Of a DNA stretch of 64,000 nucleotides, positions 22,127-33,337 are shown one piece after another. A program made the translations under genes and the position numbers. The notes beneath the pieces are model-generated. The model saw only the letters and a list, made by a program, of their open reading frames with translations. It did not search any database and was not told the DNA's origin. Position 1 is the first letter of the stretch, and every line of letters begins with the position of its first letter. The stretch is from Telopea speciosissima. Its lineage: Eukaryota > Streptophyta > Magnoliopsida > Proteales > Proteaceae. The stretch is from NCBI RefSeq assembly GCF_018873765.1, contig NC_057924.1, positions 6,882,001-6,946,000 of the forward strand, written 5' to 3'.

Positions 22127-22559
22127 TTACCATTGTGATGTATTAGTTATTATCAATAAGGAATAATAAAAGCATTTTTCTTTACAATTAATTAATAAAC
22201 AATGAATGCATGCTAGCTCTCTCTCTCTCTCTCTCTCATTGGTCAAAATGGTAATTAAGTTCATTGTGAACAATATTTAATTTCTACGTGGTAGATGTTT
22301 GTATGGTGTCTGTCTTCCATTATGTCTTCATTAATATCCACTAAGTATGTATAATAAGAGAATGAAAAAGAAAAATGGGGTAAATTATATTTGAGGTACC
22401 TATTGTTTAAGGAAATTACATTTAAAGTATCTGACATTTTAAAAACTATGTTTGAGATATCGAAATAGAAGCTATGGGTAAATGACATCAAATGTACCTA
22501 ATGTTTTAAGAAATTGTACCTAAGATATTTAAGGTTTCACATGTGATGTTTAGGATACC
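22127..22559. other. 3' flank of copy B
   Basis: Mirrors 4851-5289: polyadenylation region, CT microsatellite and AT-rich stretch. It shares AGTATGTA and TTAATTAA variants with copy C against copy A. Confidence 0.4.
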
Positions 22560-22808
22560 AAAACCCTATGAGAGGGTGTAGGAAATACCACCAAGTAGAG
22601 ATCTCTACTTGGTTGCATGGTCCCTACACAAGCGTTTGGGCCAATGGAGGAGTACAGTTGGGTATCTACCTAGGGGCAGAGGTGTCATTTCACGGTGTCC
22701 TGTGAGAGAGCGTAGGAAACACCACCAAGTAAATAAAAAAAAAAAGGGAAGGGGTTCATGCACACTTTGTGCACAGGGAAGGAACCATTTGTCACATAGG
22801 AACGTTTT
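22560..22808 (+). repeat. SINE-like repeat, truncated at a deletion junction
   Basis: Matches 5290-5530, then stops within GGAACGTTTTA and joins the middle of a MITE at 22810. The join skips sequence equivalent to about 5530-6995 of unit 1, and the two sides share GTTTTA/TTTTA microhomology. Confidence 0.65.
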
Positions 22809-22809
22809 A

Positions 22810-22955
22810 GTACAAGGGTAAAATAGTTTTTTCACACCATTAACTAATAGCAGATTAACACCGTTACTGTAGAGGGGGACGGATGAGTATTTTCAAAAAC
22901 CAGAGGATGATTTAAGTTTCGTTTGAAAATCAGGGGGTGACATGTAATTTACACA
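22810..22955. mobile_element. Right half of the GGTAAATTACACGTCACC MITE
   Basis: Corresponds to about 6997-7138 of the complete element in unit 1. Only the right inverted end (GGGGGTGACATGTAATTTA) is left. Confidence 0.7.
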
Positions 22956-24754
22956 AAATAAATTCATTCTAATGGATAAAATTCACATTTACATTCTAAA
23001 AAAAAATATATTCTTTTACCATCATGTTCACAATTCTAGAATCTGAAAACAATCTTGAAACTAATATAAACTTATTGCCATGTTAAAAAACCTAAAAAGA
23101 ACTGAATTGGGTTAAACCCTAATTGAGTTTGAACCCAACACATAATTGGACTTATGTCTAACCCAAAACCGATTCTGTGTTGGTCCATTACCAATATTCA
23201 TATTTTAACTATTAAAATCTAATTGGATATGGGCCAAAGCTTAAGTCCATTACCCATAATAAGAAGGATTATACTCTCCAATTCCTAAAGGTTGGCAGTG
23301 TTAGGTGGAGATGCTGACGCATGGCAGCTCGGACATCCAACGATCTAAGCTCAACATAATCAATGAGCTCGGATCGTTGGATGTCCGAGCTGCCACTTAT
23401 CGGCATCTCCACCTAGCACTGCTGCACTACCAAGTTTTTAGGAATTGGAGAAGATAATTTTCCTAATAAGAATGAGTCAAAAGATTGCCCTACAAGTTAT
23501 CCACTAGTAGACACCTCATTTTGTCATCCCTTGGAGACTACTTTGATAGACTACTCAGACTATGTTGAGTTTCTCTCGAGGCCGTGAGTTCTCTTATTTA
23601 TGAACCAAGAAGGTCCTCATTAACAAACCGTCTAGGATCAAAATACCATTGGCACAAGAAAGATTACAGAAAAAAAGGTTATCGCCCTCGGAAACATGTC
23701 GATATGTAGATTATTTCATCATATCTACATTTTGTATACTCAAATACCCCTTTCACTGGGAGAAGATTCCATTTCAAAGAGTGGGGCCCATACTACAGGT
23801 AGTTGGTACCATACTGTACAACCCTTGATCTCCATACCAAGTTGAAGTATGCAAAATAATGAGAAAAATGATCTTTGAATCACCTGATTCGAACATACAG
23901 AGCCAAAAAATATGGGCGTTCGGACATTCCAAGTTCAACCTTGGACAGGGTCAGCCTGACCAAGTTCTATTTGGAACTATCTCGGTTTAGAAGTGAGCCA
24001 TAGTGGCAAAAAAATGATATTCAACACTCAAAAGGGGAAATCGATACTATGAGGCCCCGACTCACCATTGAGCAACCTTCGATTCCAACCATTGAACAAA
24101 ATCTTTCAATTGTTGAGGACATTTGATGCATACTTCAACATGCACTCATACTTATTCGACACTCGAGCCCCGGATTTGACGACGGGGCCTGTTTTTTGGA
24201 CAGGGTCTAGATGTCGAGCCAATCCTCCTCGTTGTCGAATTCTGTAGATTTGCAGAATATAGTACCTATCTTTTACCAAGATTGTAATGCCAATTGCGTA
24301 TGGAACCTAATTTGGAAGCTATGGGCCTCATTCTGGACACTTCTTAGTTCCCAAGTAACTCCAACACGAAATTTACATACCAACATCTTATTGGACAAGA
24401 TTGTTATCCTAACCTAGATCATTGATATAGAACTACTTTGGGAGGTTCCCAATAAACGATATAGATCCATACAATGATCCTAGAACATATCTAGGGTTGT
24501 TTGCTTCTACAATTTATAAATAACAATCCTCTTGTGTTGAGGGAGATCCTTTTCTAATTTAGCTTGGGGGAAACTCTACACAAGTGAGTTTTCAGTCTTT
24601 GAGTGAATCGGAAAGAGAACATGCTATCACCTATATCTACTCTTGGGCAATCGAATCCGAATTACTTGCCATTTTAATTTTTATGCCCACCTTAATTAGA
24701 GTTCTCAAACCTTCTTTATGATTGATTTCCAATTTTTTAATTTTTATGTTTCCT
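22956..24754. repeat. Unclassified repeat R1, uninterrupted copy in unit 2
   Basis: Continuous version of the sequence that in unit 1 is split into 7140-7954 and 13421-14454. It includes the hairpin MITE 23266-23463 with TAATAAGAA flanks. No coding potential is recognised. Confidence 0.65.
23266..23463. mobile_element. Foldback MITE with 9-bp target duplication (unit 2)
   Basis: Same insertion as 7452-7649, flanked by TAATAAGAA at 23257-23265 and 23464-23472. Confidence 0.8.
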
Positions 24755-25160
24755 AAGAGATCTCTACTTGGTGACATGGTCTCTACACAAGCGTTTGGGC
24801 CAATGGAGGAGCACAACTTGGTATCTACTTAGGGAGGGCAGAGGCGTCATTTCATGGTGTCCTGTAAGAGGGCATAGGAAACACCACCAAGTAGAGATTC
24901 TACTTGGTCGCATGGTCTCCACATAGGCGTTTGGGCCAATGGAGGAGCACAGCTGGTATCTACCTAGGGGTAGAGGCATCATTTCACGGTGCCCCGTGAG
25001 AGGGCGTAGGAAACACCACCAAGTGAAAAAAATAAAAAGAGAAAAGGGGAAGGGGTTCATGCACAATTGTGCATAGGGAAGGAACCATTTGTCACGTAGG
25101 AACGTTTTATGTGCGTGTGCATGGTGCACAGAGATGCACAAAACTGTTAACCCAAAAAAA
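24755..25160 (+). repeat. SINE-like repeat, partial tandem pair (unit 2)
   Basis: Two heads and one A-rich tail, equivalent to 14455-14885. Confidence 0.55.
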
Positions 25161-25439
25161 TAAAAAAAATAAAAAAATAAAAAAAAAACTTGAAAAGGAA
25201 ACAACTAATCACTGGATTTTTCTTTGAACACACTCACAAAATTTCTTATGAATTCCTACCAAATATGGATGGGAGTCCACCCGCATATGGTAGTGAGCAT
25301 CAAACACGGATTAGGCCTTTTCCATGGCTAGCTTATAAACTTGGTGGACATGTTCCCTACTCGATCAATTACTTTATGTTGTAGTTCAAGAACTTGAATC
25401 ACATCATATAAAAGATTAAAGCCAAATCAAAGCCGATTC

Positions 25440-25830
25440 AAAAAGGTCATTATTTCAAGAGTTTGAGCATCTCCAGACAATCTCAGTAGGCAAACAGCAT
25501 TCTTCATCCTTTGATTCTCGATCAGTATTGTAAGAGCCTCCATTAGTACTCTTTCCAGTTCTGCCTCCAATGTTGAAGTCGCATACCCAGCTTCGATAAT
25601 TGCTATATATGATTTCTTTGATTCTCGGTCAGTACTGTAAGAGCCTCCATTACTCCTTCCAGTTCTGCCTCTAATAATGAAGTCGCACACCCAGCTTTCA
25701 TAATTCCTATATATGATTCCTTCTGCAGAGAGAGGAAGGATCAGAACTGCCCAATTAACCTGTTATCTCTGTCACACTCTATTAAAACTGCCATCAGTAA
25801 TAAATATTGGGTGGGAGTAGTGCATGTTAA
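25440..25830 (-). mobile_element. LINE-type RNase H domain remnant, with internal duplication
   Basis: Counterpart of 15360-15640. The segment encoding EAELEGVMEALTVLTENQR occurs twice in tandem, about 120 bp apart. Degenerate and broken. Confidence 0.6.
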
Positions 25831-27250
25831 GACTGGTTTGATTTAAATCCTGAAAAGATTTTATTAGATCATGAAATATATACAACCATCTGATCAAAAC
25901 GTACTATTCCAGTTTGGTTAACAAGATTTGAGTAAAAGAACATCACAACCTCTCAATTCCAAAGCCCATAGATTATAGATATTCAAAATGAGTGATGGGT
26001 TCCAAGAATTTCTCATGTAGCCAAAACATAACACTTCCATTTTGATATATAATTATTATATAAGGAATAATACTAACATTCTTGTTCAAAATATATAAAC
26101 TCTGCTCTCTCATTGGGGGAAATGGTACGTAATTCATTGTGAATGATATTAACCGAGGCTCGTAGTAGACTAATACAAACATTCTTGTTTTTATCGCCTG
26201 AGAATACAAAATCAACCTAGAATGCATACCAAACACAACATAACTGAAGAAAAAAAAAAATTCATTTGAATACTTATTAAATTATACATTTGACAGCGCA
26301 TAATTACCAAACCATGCAATAGGTGAACCTAATAATGTAGGTCATCCATTTTCTTAAAATGAGGTTTAAATGCTCTTGAGTTGTTAAATGAGAATCCATA
26401 TTATCAATTCACGCAATAGGAGAACCTAATAATGCCTATGCATCTGTAGTAGGGTTTGATTGAGATTTTGAACCTGTTTCTTCCATGACTCCTCTTTAGA
26501 GAGTGAGACAGAAATGCTTGAAGTAGGAATCAATTTAATTACATCGTACATATTGGGATCAGTTCACACTCTCTTTCTCTCTGAAACTTGTACCAAATAC
26601 ATTAAACTCATACAATTTAAATCAAGGGCTACCAAACTATTAATAAGGGTAGTTTTTTTTGTGGGGGGTGGCGGTGGAAGTCCCTCTCAGTCTCTCACCA
26701 AATCCCCTACCCCCTAATGTTAGGGTTACCAAGAACAAAAGTCAAACATTGTTTTGTTGGATGTTTTAAAAGAATTGTATTAAGTACAAAAAGGGAAAAG
26801 TTTTCATACACGGCTGTGTAAATCGTGTATGTGAGGGGGTCTCTCACAAAGAATTGGAAAAGTCATAAATCCTCACCCATTAATTAATGCCTTGAAACTC
26901 CCACCCTCTCACATACATGATTTACACGACCGTGTACAAAACCTTTCCCCATACAAAAACTCACACAACTAAGAACAATAAATTTTACCAAAAACAAGAA
27001 AAAAAAATTCAATAATATCATACCAACAAAATATTCACTAAGGTAAATTATTTTTTGGGGTGGTGAAAGTCTCACTCGCCAAACCCCCTTAGCTAGGACC
27101 TAGCGTTAGGGCTGAGAACAATAAATAACCAAAAATGATCGATATCTACTCCCTAGTTTTATTGGAAGTTTTTTTAAAAAAACTTCACATCACTAGTTTT
27201 TAATTAATAGCTAAATTAAATGCTAGAAGCCAGATAGAACATTATTAAAT
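25831..27250. repeat. Closing segment of unit 2, non-coding
   Basis: 26020-26790 holds AT-rich sequence with no gene that I can see. A foldback MITE occupies 26790-26948. 27000-27250 matches the end of unit 1. Two related pieces (about 26640-26740 and 27040-27120) share TCTCACCAAA and CCCCTA blocks. Confidence 0.45.
26790..26948. mobile_element. Foldback MITE with GTGTAAATCGTGTATG arms
   Basis: About 159 bp. Left arm GGGAAAAGTTTTCATACACG, right arm the near-complement ending CCTTTCCCC. Flanks GTACAAAAA and ATACAAAAA suggest an 8- to 9-bp target duplication. Confidence 0.65.
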
Positions 27251-27640
27251 TAACCACATACACGTACAAAGCATTCGATGATTCGATATCTTTGATTTTT
27301 TGTGGGGATTTGATATATGCCACTAGCATCCAAATCTTATTCAGTAAATGACAAATTAATGAAGCCTAATTAGTCCGAAATTAATTAGGAATGATATATA
27401 ACTAATAATTTTATCAATTTCATCAAATTCCTAATCCGTGAATATGATTTGATCCAATTAATTAAAAAGCTATAAAAGTTTTCATAAAATGAATAAGTAG
27501 ATAATTAAGTACAATTACATCTTATTTTATTATTTTAAACATATATTATACAAGTACATTAAACAAGGGCATGCATTAGATATAGATTAGATCCCTGTTT
27601 GGTTGCATGTTAAGCAAGAGAGAACAAACACTCAAAAACA

Positions 27641-27650
27641 CTATTTAAAA
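27641..27650 (+). promoter_or_regulatory. TATA-like box of the aspartic protease gene
   Basis: CTATTTAAAA about 80 bp before the start codon at 27729, followed by a short A-rich leader. Confidence 0.45.
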
Positions 27651-27728
27651 TGAGAAGTGTGAGAGGTAGTGAAGTACCAAGTTGATCAAAAAACTCAGCA
27701 GGAAGAGTACTGAGTACTGACTGACCAG

Positions 27729-28919
27729 ATGAAGATGTCTCTGCTTCTGATCTTGTTCTTATTCCTTCTGTCGTTCCTTGTCTCCTCAAGCCATTCCATT
27801 CATCATTCTCTTGATGATGATCACTTCAGCCTTCCAGTGGTGAAGATCCCAGTCTTGTATGTTGAGGAAGAAGGAGCACCTTATTTCTTATTAAAACTTG
27901 GATTTGGAACACCCAGAATTAGATATTTTCATCTGCTCATGGATACAGGAAGCAGCTTTACATGGGTGCAATGCAAACCATGCCAAGTTAGGTGCTTCAA
28001 ACAACCAAGCCCTATATTTGATCCCTCCCTATCTTGTTCATATGCTCCCATACCTTGCCATTCATTGGAGTGTTCAGTATTGAAATCTGCAACCTCCTTC
28101 CCCACCTTACCTTGTAGTGACACATGCAAGTACAACCAGCGTTACCTGAACAACGACGTTGCATCCATCGGCGATTTCGCCAGGGAAATGCTACATCTTT
28201 TGCCCAACATTGTGGTACCGGGTTTTATCTTTGGATGTGGCCAAAACAACACTGGTTCTCCAGATGTCTTCGATGGAGTTGTTGGGCTGGGAAGAAATAG
28301 ACTGTCCCTGGTAGATCAGAGCAGCCCGATATATGGTAAGGTCTTTTCTTTTTGTTTACCTTCTCCACAAAAATCCAATGGATTTCTGACCATTGGTAAC
28401 AAAGGGGGATTACCAGAATTATTAACTGATCCAGAGTTCAACTACACATCTCTTGTGTCTCTCGAGAGTGACCCAGATCTTTACTATATCAATTTAGTTG
28501 GTATCAGTTTAGGAGATGATCAGACTGTGAGTATCCCTCCCTTTCCACTGGCCATTGATACTGGATCAACGGTCAGTTTGCTCCCAACTTCAGTTTATGT
28601 TCCACTCCGTTCTGCAGTGAGGAAAGTTTTGTCCAAGTATTCACCATTTCCCATTGAGCCCTTGGATACCTGCTACAACTTAAGTAGTAGTGTGATCCCA
28701 CCAGCTATTACCCTTAATTTTGAAGGGGGCATAGTCATAAGACTGCCTCAATCAAGAATTCTTCTAACCATCTCTCCCTTTACTTGCCTACCCTTCATTG
28801 AAATTGGAGATGATGATAGGAATGACGGAATTATTGGAGGTATTCAGCTTCAAACTCTGCAAGTGCTTATTGATGTTGTCAACCGTAAAGTCGGTTTTGC
28901 TGAAAAAAATTGTGATTGA
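27729..28919 (+). CDS. Secreted A1-family aspartic protease (plant atypical/CDR1-like)
   Basis: Complete, intronless, 396 residues. Residues 1 to about 23 form a signal peptide (LLLILFLFLLSFLVSS). The two catalytic motifs are intact: MDTGSSFTWVQC with the first Asp at residue 72, and AIDTGST with the second at 277. Between them are the plant-type cysteine-rich insertion (CKPC...C) and FIFGCGQNNTG ... DGVVGLGR. The end reads GIIGGIQLQTLQVLIDVVNR then VGFAEKNC, the usual C-terminal A1B pattern. There is no plant-specific saposin-like insert, so it belongs with the CDR1/nepenthesin-type apoplastic enzymes and not the vacuolar phytepsins. The usual YGDGS flap is weak here (YNQRYLNNDVASIGDFARE), which may alter specificity. 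The start has a good leader and TATA spacing. Substrate unknown; defence or development is typical for the family. Confidence 0.9.
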   Translation: MKMSLLLILFLFLLSFLVSSSHSIHHSLDDDHFSLPVVKIPVLYVEEEGAPYFLLKLGFGTPRIRYFHLLMDTGSSFTWVQCKPCQVRCFKQPSPIFDPSLSCSYAPIPCHSLECSVLKSATSFPTLPCSDTCKYNQRYLNNDVASIGDFAREMLHLLPNIVVPGFIFGCGQNNTGSPDVFDGVVGLGRNRLSLVDQSSPIYGKVFSFCLPSPQKSNGFLTIGNKGGLPELLTDPEFNYTSLVSLESDPDLYYINLVGISLGDDQTVSIPPFPLAIDTGSTVSLLPTSVYVPLRSAVRKVLSKYSPFPIEPLDTCYNLSSSVIPPAITLNFEGGIVIRLPQSRILLTISPFTCLPFIEIGDDDRNDGIIGGIQLQTLQVLIDVVNRKVGFAEKNCD

Positions 28920-30323
28920 TGTTTATATTGTTGTGTTAAGTTTATTAGGATATCATATGAAGTCCCGGCCGGCCATAGTAATGAACAATATTAATTGCTT
29001 GTCTTTGTTTCCTTCTGGTAGGAGTGTTCTCCTGCTATCTTTGTTGCTTTGTATTCGTCTGGTTATGCCTGGACGTTAAACAGTTGTATTTGTTTTATCT
29101 TTTAATTTAAATCTTGCTTGACTTCTAGAAAAAAACAACATTACTTGCCATTGCCATTTGCTAAATTCATCTCTCAGTATTTGCTCAAATTGAGAACAGT
29201 AAAACCCAATCAGCTGGGTTCACATTAGGCTTGCCATTGACTGGGATAGAAATCTGAAATTCAAGCTGAGCCCAATCCAATTTCTAGCCCAGATAATTGG
29301 TTATATATCAATGAAATTTCTCAGCCTATGGTCGGGTTGGGCTGAGCTGGGCTGGGCTGGGCTGGGCTAAGAGAGGTTTGACAGCAGTTGACACCAAGCC
29401 AACCTTGGGGCAGTACAAGTGATGCTGAAGGTCAAAGAATCTTAATACATTTTTGTTTTTTTATGAAAAATAAAAAATTATATTAAGCCGAAAATAAATT
29501 TACAGAAATGTTATGAACAAAATTGGATTTGTTCATCCGTGCCTTGAAACTATTCCCTTTGCTTGTTGTTCATTGATTGCCAACTTGACCTTAAAAAAGC
29601 TGATTAAAAATTATGGGAGAGGGTTGGGGGCATGTTGTTGCATGCTACCGACGTGTACCAATGGGAGGGTGCGACAAGGAAGGGCATGAGGGGTATGTCA
29701 TTTCCAAGAGAGAGAGAGAGAGACTGACATAGGCTGGGCACCCCACTTTTCCCAAAGTAATATTTTGTTTATTTCAATTGGGATACTTACCTAGCTAGTG
29801 TAGGTCCCGCCAATGCAATGTCCTTAGAGGGGGTGAGGAGTTTGAGCCGGTTGGCATTTTTGTACAAAGTGATCACCATTAAGACTTGAACCCAGACATT
29901 TGCCATGGAATATTTGATTTTGATAAATTTGTATTTTAGATGATATTATTGTGTTTGTGAATGATTGTGTACATGTCTACTTCATATCAGTAAATTGCCC
30001 GTCTTTTTGCTTCTGGGTTTTTTTTAATGTGCGTCGTATTACAGCTATGCAGGCCTTTTTACTAAATTTGTATTGAAAGGATTAATGAAGTCCATACACC
30101 AGAGTCGTTTAATACGAATGTGTGTTTGATATTAACTACCATCTTGGGTCCATGCCCTCATTTGGTTAAAACCAACCAAAGAACTTTCAAGTCTGTTGCA
30201 GATTTATTGTAGAGAAAACATGTGCAGTGTTCCATTTTCGAATTTTTTTAGGAGGATAAAATCTAAAATCTAAATATTGAGTATATAGAAAAAAAAAAAG
30301 GGATCAAGTAGAAAACCAAATTT
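28920..30323. other. Intergenic, no gene seen
   Basis: Begins with the protease 3' UTR. A GGGCT tandem repeat lies at about 29338-29371 inside a MITE-like stretch (29190-29400), a GA microsatellite at 29709-29722, and A/T-rich sequence elsewhere. Confidence 0.4.
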
Positions 30324-30476
30324 TTATCCTCTCAATTACATTGGCCGTACTTGACGTCAAGTACATCTAATAAAGGGAGGTGGACCTGTGTTCGCGCAGG
30401 GGGTAGGATAGTCATTTTTGCCTCCTTTGTTAGATGTACTTGACGTCAAGTATGGGCAATGTAATTGAGAGGATAA
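30324..30476. mobile_element. Short MITE carrying two TGACGTCA palindromes
   Basis: About 150 bp. Ends TATCCTCTCAATTACATT and the complement; each arm contains CTTGACGTCAAGTA (cores at 30352-30359 and 30431-30438). TGACGTCA is the palindromic C-box/CRE core bound by plant bZIP factors. Non-coding. Confidence 0.7.
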
Positions 30477-31220
30477 AGATCCAGGGCTATACTCGTGGGG
30501 AAGGAAAAACCAACAGTTTACGATGTAATAGCTACCTTTTGTTGGCTGCCAGATTTCATCTCTTTCGTAGTGCTTCGGGGGTTATTATGACTTTGCCGCA
30601 TCTGATATCGCTAACTAGAGGATAGGAAGATCGAAGACATGTGATTTCGAAGTTTCAACGTTGGTTCATTCATATGGGAGGTCGGTGATTGACTAGTGAG
30701 ATTCTCTCTCAATCTTCTCGTTGGAGAAGCTAATGGTTGTTGTCAAGCGGAATGACTATCAATACGCTTCTATTGTTGGATCCTTCTCAAAAAATGACTG
30801 AAGCTCGTTTTTGGGCCTAATGCTCTCTCTCTCTTCAGGAGAATAATACTATGGTATACAGCCCGAGGATCGAAAACCCAAATCCCTTTTGTGGGGCATG
30901 CATCCAACTAGTAAACCATTAATCAACCGAGCTAGTGGTTGTTTGCAATTAAATATACTATGATGTTTTTTTTTTTTTTTTTCCGATGTTGGACATGATT
31001 TAAAATGCTACATAAATGATAGTTAAAAATATTAATATCTCTAGGGTAACTTAGGTACATGATGATTCACATATTGTATTTGGGGTACCTGAATCGAATT
31101 AACATTACTCAATTAATCAAAATTATTTTCATTTCCAATATTACCCTTATAAATTGTCTTTTTATCGTTTAAATATTAAAAACTAGTGGGATCACATCAT
31201 CTTCTCCAACTTATCTATTA
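30477..31220. other. Intergenic, no gene recognised
   Basis: 30500-30830 has somewhat higher GC and may be an old gene or element fragment, but I cannot assign it. 30860-30960 contains a faint tRNA-like head on the minus strand. A T-run is at 30966-30982. Confidence 0.3.
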
Positions 31221-31579
31221 GGGTAAATTACACGTCACCGCCTGATTGATTTTCAAATGAAACTCAGATCACCCCTTGGTTTTTGAAAAAACTCAAATCA
31301 CTCCCTTACAGTAACTGTATTAGTCTACTGCTAGTTATTGGTGTGAAAGGACTATTTTACCCATGTACTAAAACATTAGAATTAAATTTACAATACTACC
31401 CTTCCTTCATCTTCAATATTGACCAAGGGTAGTTTAGGGATTTAAATTTATTTAACTGGCTGACATCATCACTTAACAGCATAAAACTTACGGTAGGGAC
31501 TAATTTGTCATATTGGGGTCTAAACCAGGGGGTGATCTAAGTTTCGTTTGAAAACCAAGGGGTGACATGTAATTTACCC
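31221..31579. mobile_element. Mutator-type MITE with exact 9-bp target duplication
   Basis: 359 bp, ends GGGTAAATTACACGTCACC and the near-complement, flanked on both sides by TATCTATTA (31212-31220, 31580-31588). The exact duplication supports Mutator-type transposition for the family that includes 6755-7138 and 54841-55225. Confidence 0.85.
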
Positions 31580-31659
31580 TATCTATTACCATCCCTTCTT
31601 TTTTTTTCTCCTTCATTCTTCATCATCACCAACACCCCCGCCCCACCACTTTCCGGATT

Positions 31660-32705
31660 CTGATCCTCTACTGCCGCCTGCCTGTCTTGCGGGCATGCTT
31701 CCTCACATTGGTAGGGGTGCAATGATCATCCTACCCCACTCAGGCAAGGCATTTGGGCAATGGGTAGAGCGGTCATTGCACCCCTGCCTGTGTGAGGAAG
31801 CATGTCTGTAAGACTGGCAGGCAACAATAGAGGATCCAAAATTGACCACTTACCCATGTCATGCGGTCCTGCTCTCGCTGCCACAACTTATCTCTGTCCT
31901 GCCACCCCACCCCACCCCACCCCACCCTTGCAACTCCCCAGTCATGCCCCACCTTTGACCCTTACCCTCGCCTCCACGCGTCGGGATCCTCTACTACTGA
32001 GCTGCCCGTACTGCCATGTGCGCCCCACACACAACAAGGCACGAAAAGACCTTCTTACCCCTACCTGAGCACCTTGTCCGAGAGGAGGTAAGGCGGTCTT
32101 TTCCGCCTTGCTGTGTGTAGAGCACACAGTAGTAGAGGCAGCGCGGAAGTAGAGGATTCGAATCCCACCTCCACCCTCACGACATGGCATGCTAGCATAG
32201 GAGAGAATCTAAAAAGCCAGTAGTGGCATGCCTAGCACCACCGGCTAATGGAGCTCCAATGGCTTCAGCCATGCCTATGCAGGCACCACAAATGTTTTTG
32301 GAGACATTCGCAAGGGATGATATTATCACGTGGTTTAGGGGAGAATTCATTGCGGGCAACGCCATCAAGGCATCAACGATGTACTCTACAACCACTTGAC
32401 TCAACTGAACGAAGGAAAAGGGACGGGGTTGCAACAAGGAGATAGGTTGCGTTTCTTCTTCTTCACAGAAGGCCCCACCCTCCTTGGACTTGGCTCCTGT
32501 GCAGCACCCTGCCGAGGCTGCACGTGCAGCGCCAGAGACAACGAGGCGTGAAGAGACCGCCTGACCCTACCCGAGCAGGGGAGAGGCGGTCTTTTCACAC
32601 CTTGCTGTGTTCGACGATGCACGTGCAACCTGGGCAGAGTGCTGCACAGGATCCTTTTGGCACCCTCCTTTCTGTTCGTCCACTTGACCTGCAATTAATC
32701 CCCTA
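31660..32705. repeat. Cluster of GC-rich hairpins with GATCCTCTAC ends
   Basis: Three or more foldbacks in a row. The first is about 31664-31832, with arms holding GCATGCTTCCTCACA and its complement. The second is about 31985-32160, with arms GGATCCTCTACTACTG and CAGTAGTAGAGG. The third is about 32500-32665, with arms GGCTGCACGTGCA and its near-complement. A CACCC pentanucleotide run lies at about 31901-31925. The long GC-rich open frames here follow the base composition and look non-coding. Confidence 0.6.
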
Positions 32706-33124
32706 GCTCTCCCATCGTCCAGCATGATGATAGAGGTGGAGAGAGTAAAGAACGATCAAAGGAGAACAGAAAAAAAAAGAACGCTTGTGTGAGGTTATTT
32801 GGCTCTGATTACCATATTGTGATGGTAAAGTATGATTTGTATTCATAAGATTCAATAAGTTACAAGAGTGATATATATATTGTACAAGGTAACCCATTAG
32901 GGTTGGAATTCTATGAAAGATACACATGTGATAATAAAGGAAGGTGATATATTCCACATACGGTAATGATGGAAGGTTCTTATTATCGCATGTGGTGAAT
33001 ACTGTGAAGAGATATGGTCACATATGAAAACCGAGGATACCCAATATAGCGCGTTACTGGAATGGTAACGGCTATATTGGTCAATAAGCCCCATCCCTTA
33101 TGTTGGGAGTTTAGATTCGGCATC
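32706..33124. other. Non-coding, no gene seen
   Basis: An AT-rich stretch with an inverted pair around 32930-33000 (GAAGGTGATATATTCCACAT). Possibly part of an unidentified repeat. Confidence 0.3.
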
Positions 33125-33337
33125 AGCCAAAGCCTAGAGCAGATGTGCCCTAGACTTTGTAGCCTGGTCAACTTTTCTCTTGTAAACAACTACACATTCT
33201 TGCTCTAGCTGTAGCAGCATCTTACCACGTTCCTCATCGCTCTTTCCAACCTCAACCCATATTTTCTGCAACTAATGCAGCTAAGAATCACAAGTTGTTT
33301 CTCCGAGAACTGAATTTTGAGCATCAGCGACTGCCAT
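33125..33337 (-). pseudogene. N-terminal fragment of a MAP65-1-like gene
   Basis: The minus strand from 33337 reads MAVADAQNSVLGETTC, and continues after a stop as LQKIWVEVGKSDEERGKMLL, QLEQECVVVYKRKVDQATKS and RAHLL, then a stop and ALADAES. Known MAP65-1-type proteins start MAVTDxQxPxLGEtTCGsLL and continue LQxIWDEVGESDEERDKMLL. About 70 residues of the first coding exon are left with at least three in-frame stops, and the rest of the gene is absent. MAP65 proteins cross-link microtubules; this copy cannot. The preceding 60 bp or so may be the source 5' UTR. Confidence 0.8.

Larger units (their letters stand above)
16395..27250. repeat. Segmental duplication, unit 2 (tandem)
   Basis: Head-to-tail partner of the preceding unit. 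The blocks come in the same order: left core, secreted-protein gene (copy B), SINE-like block, MITE, unclassified repeat, LINE RNase H remnant and closing segment. Compared with unit 1 it has lost about 1.5 kb at a junction near 22809, where the sequence jumps from the SINE-like block into the middle of a MITE. It also lacks the DAWDLE-like fragment. Near 27240 the similarity ends at an ACATTA-like junction, and unique sequence leading to the aspartic protease begins. Confidence 0.85.

Noticed and set aside
31802-32694. Several GC-rich open frames on both strands
   Set aside because: They lie in a cluster of inverted repeats and simple CACCC repeats; open frames follow from base composition.
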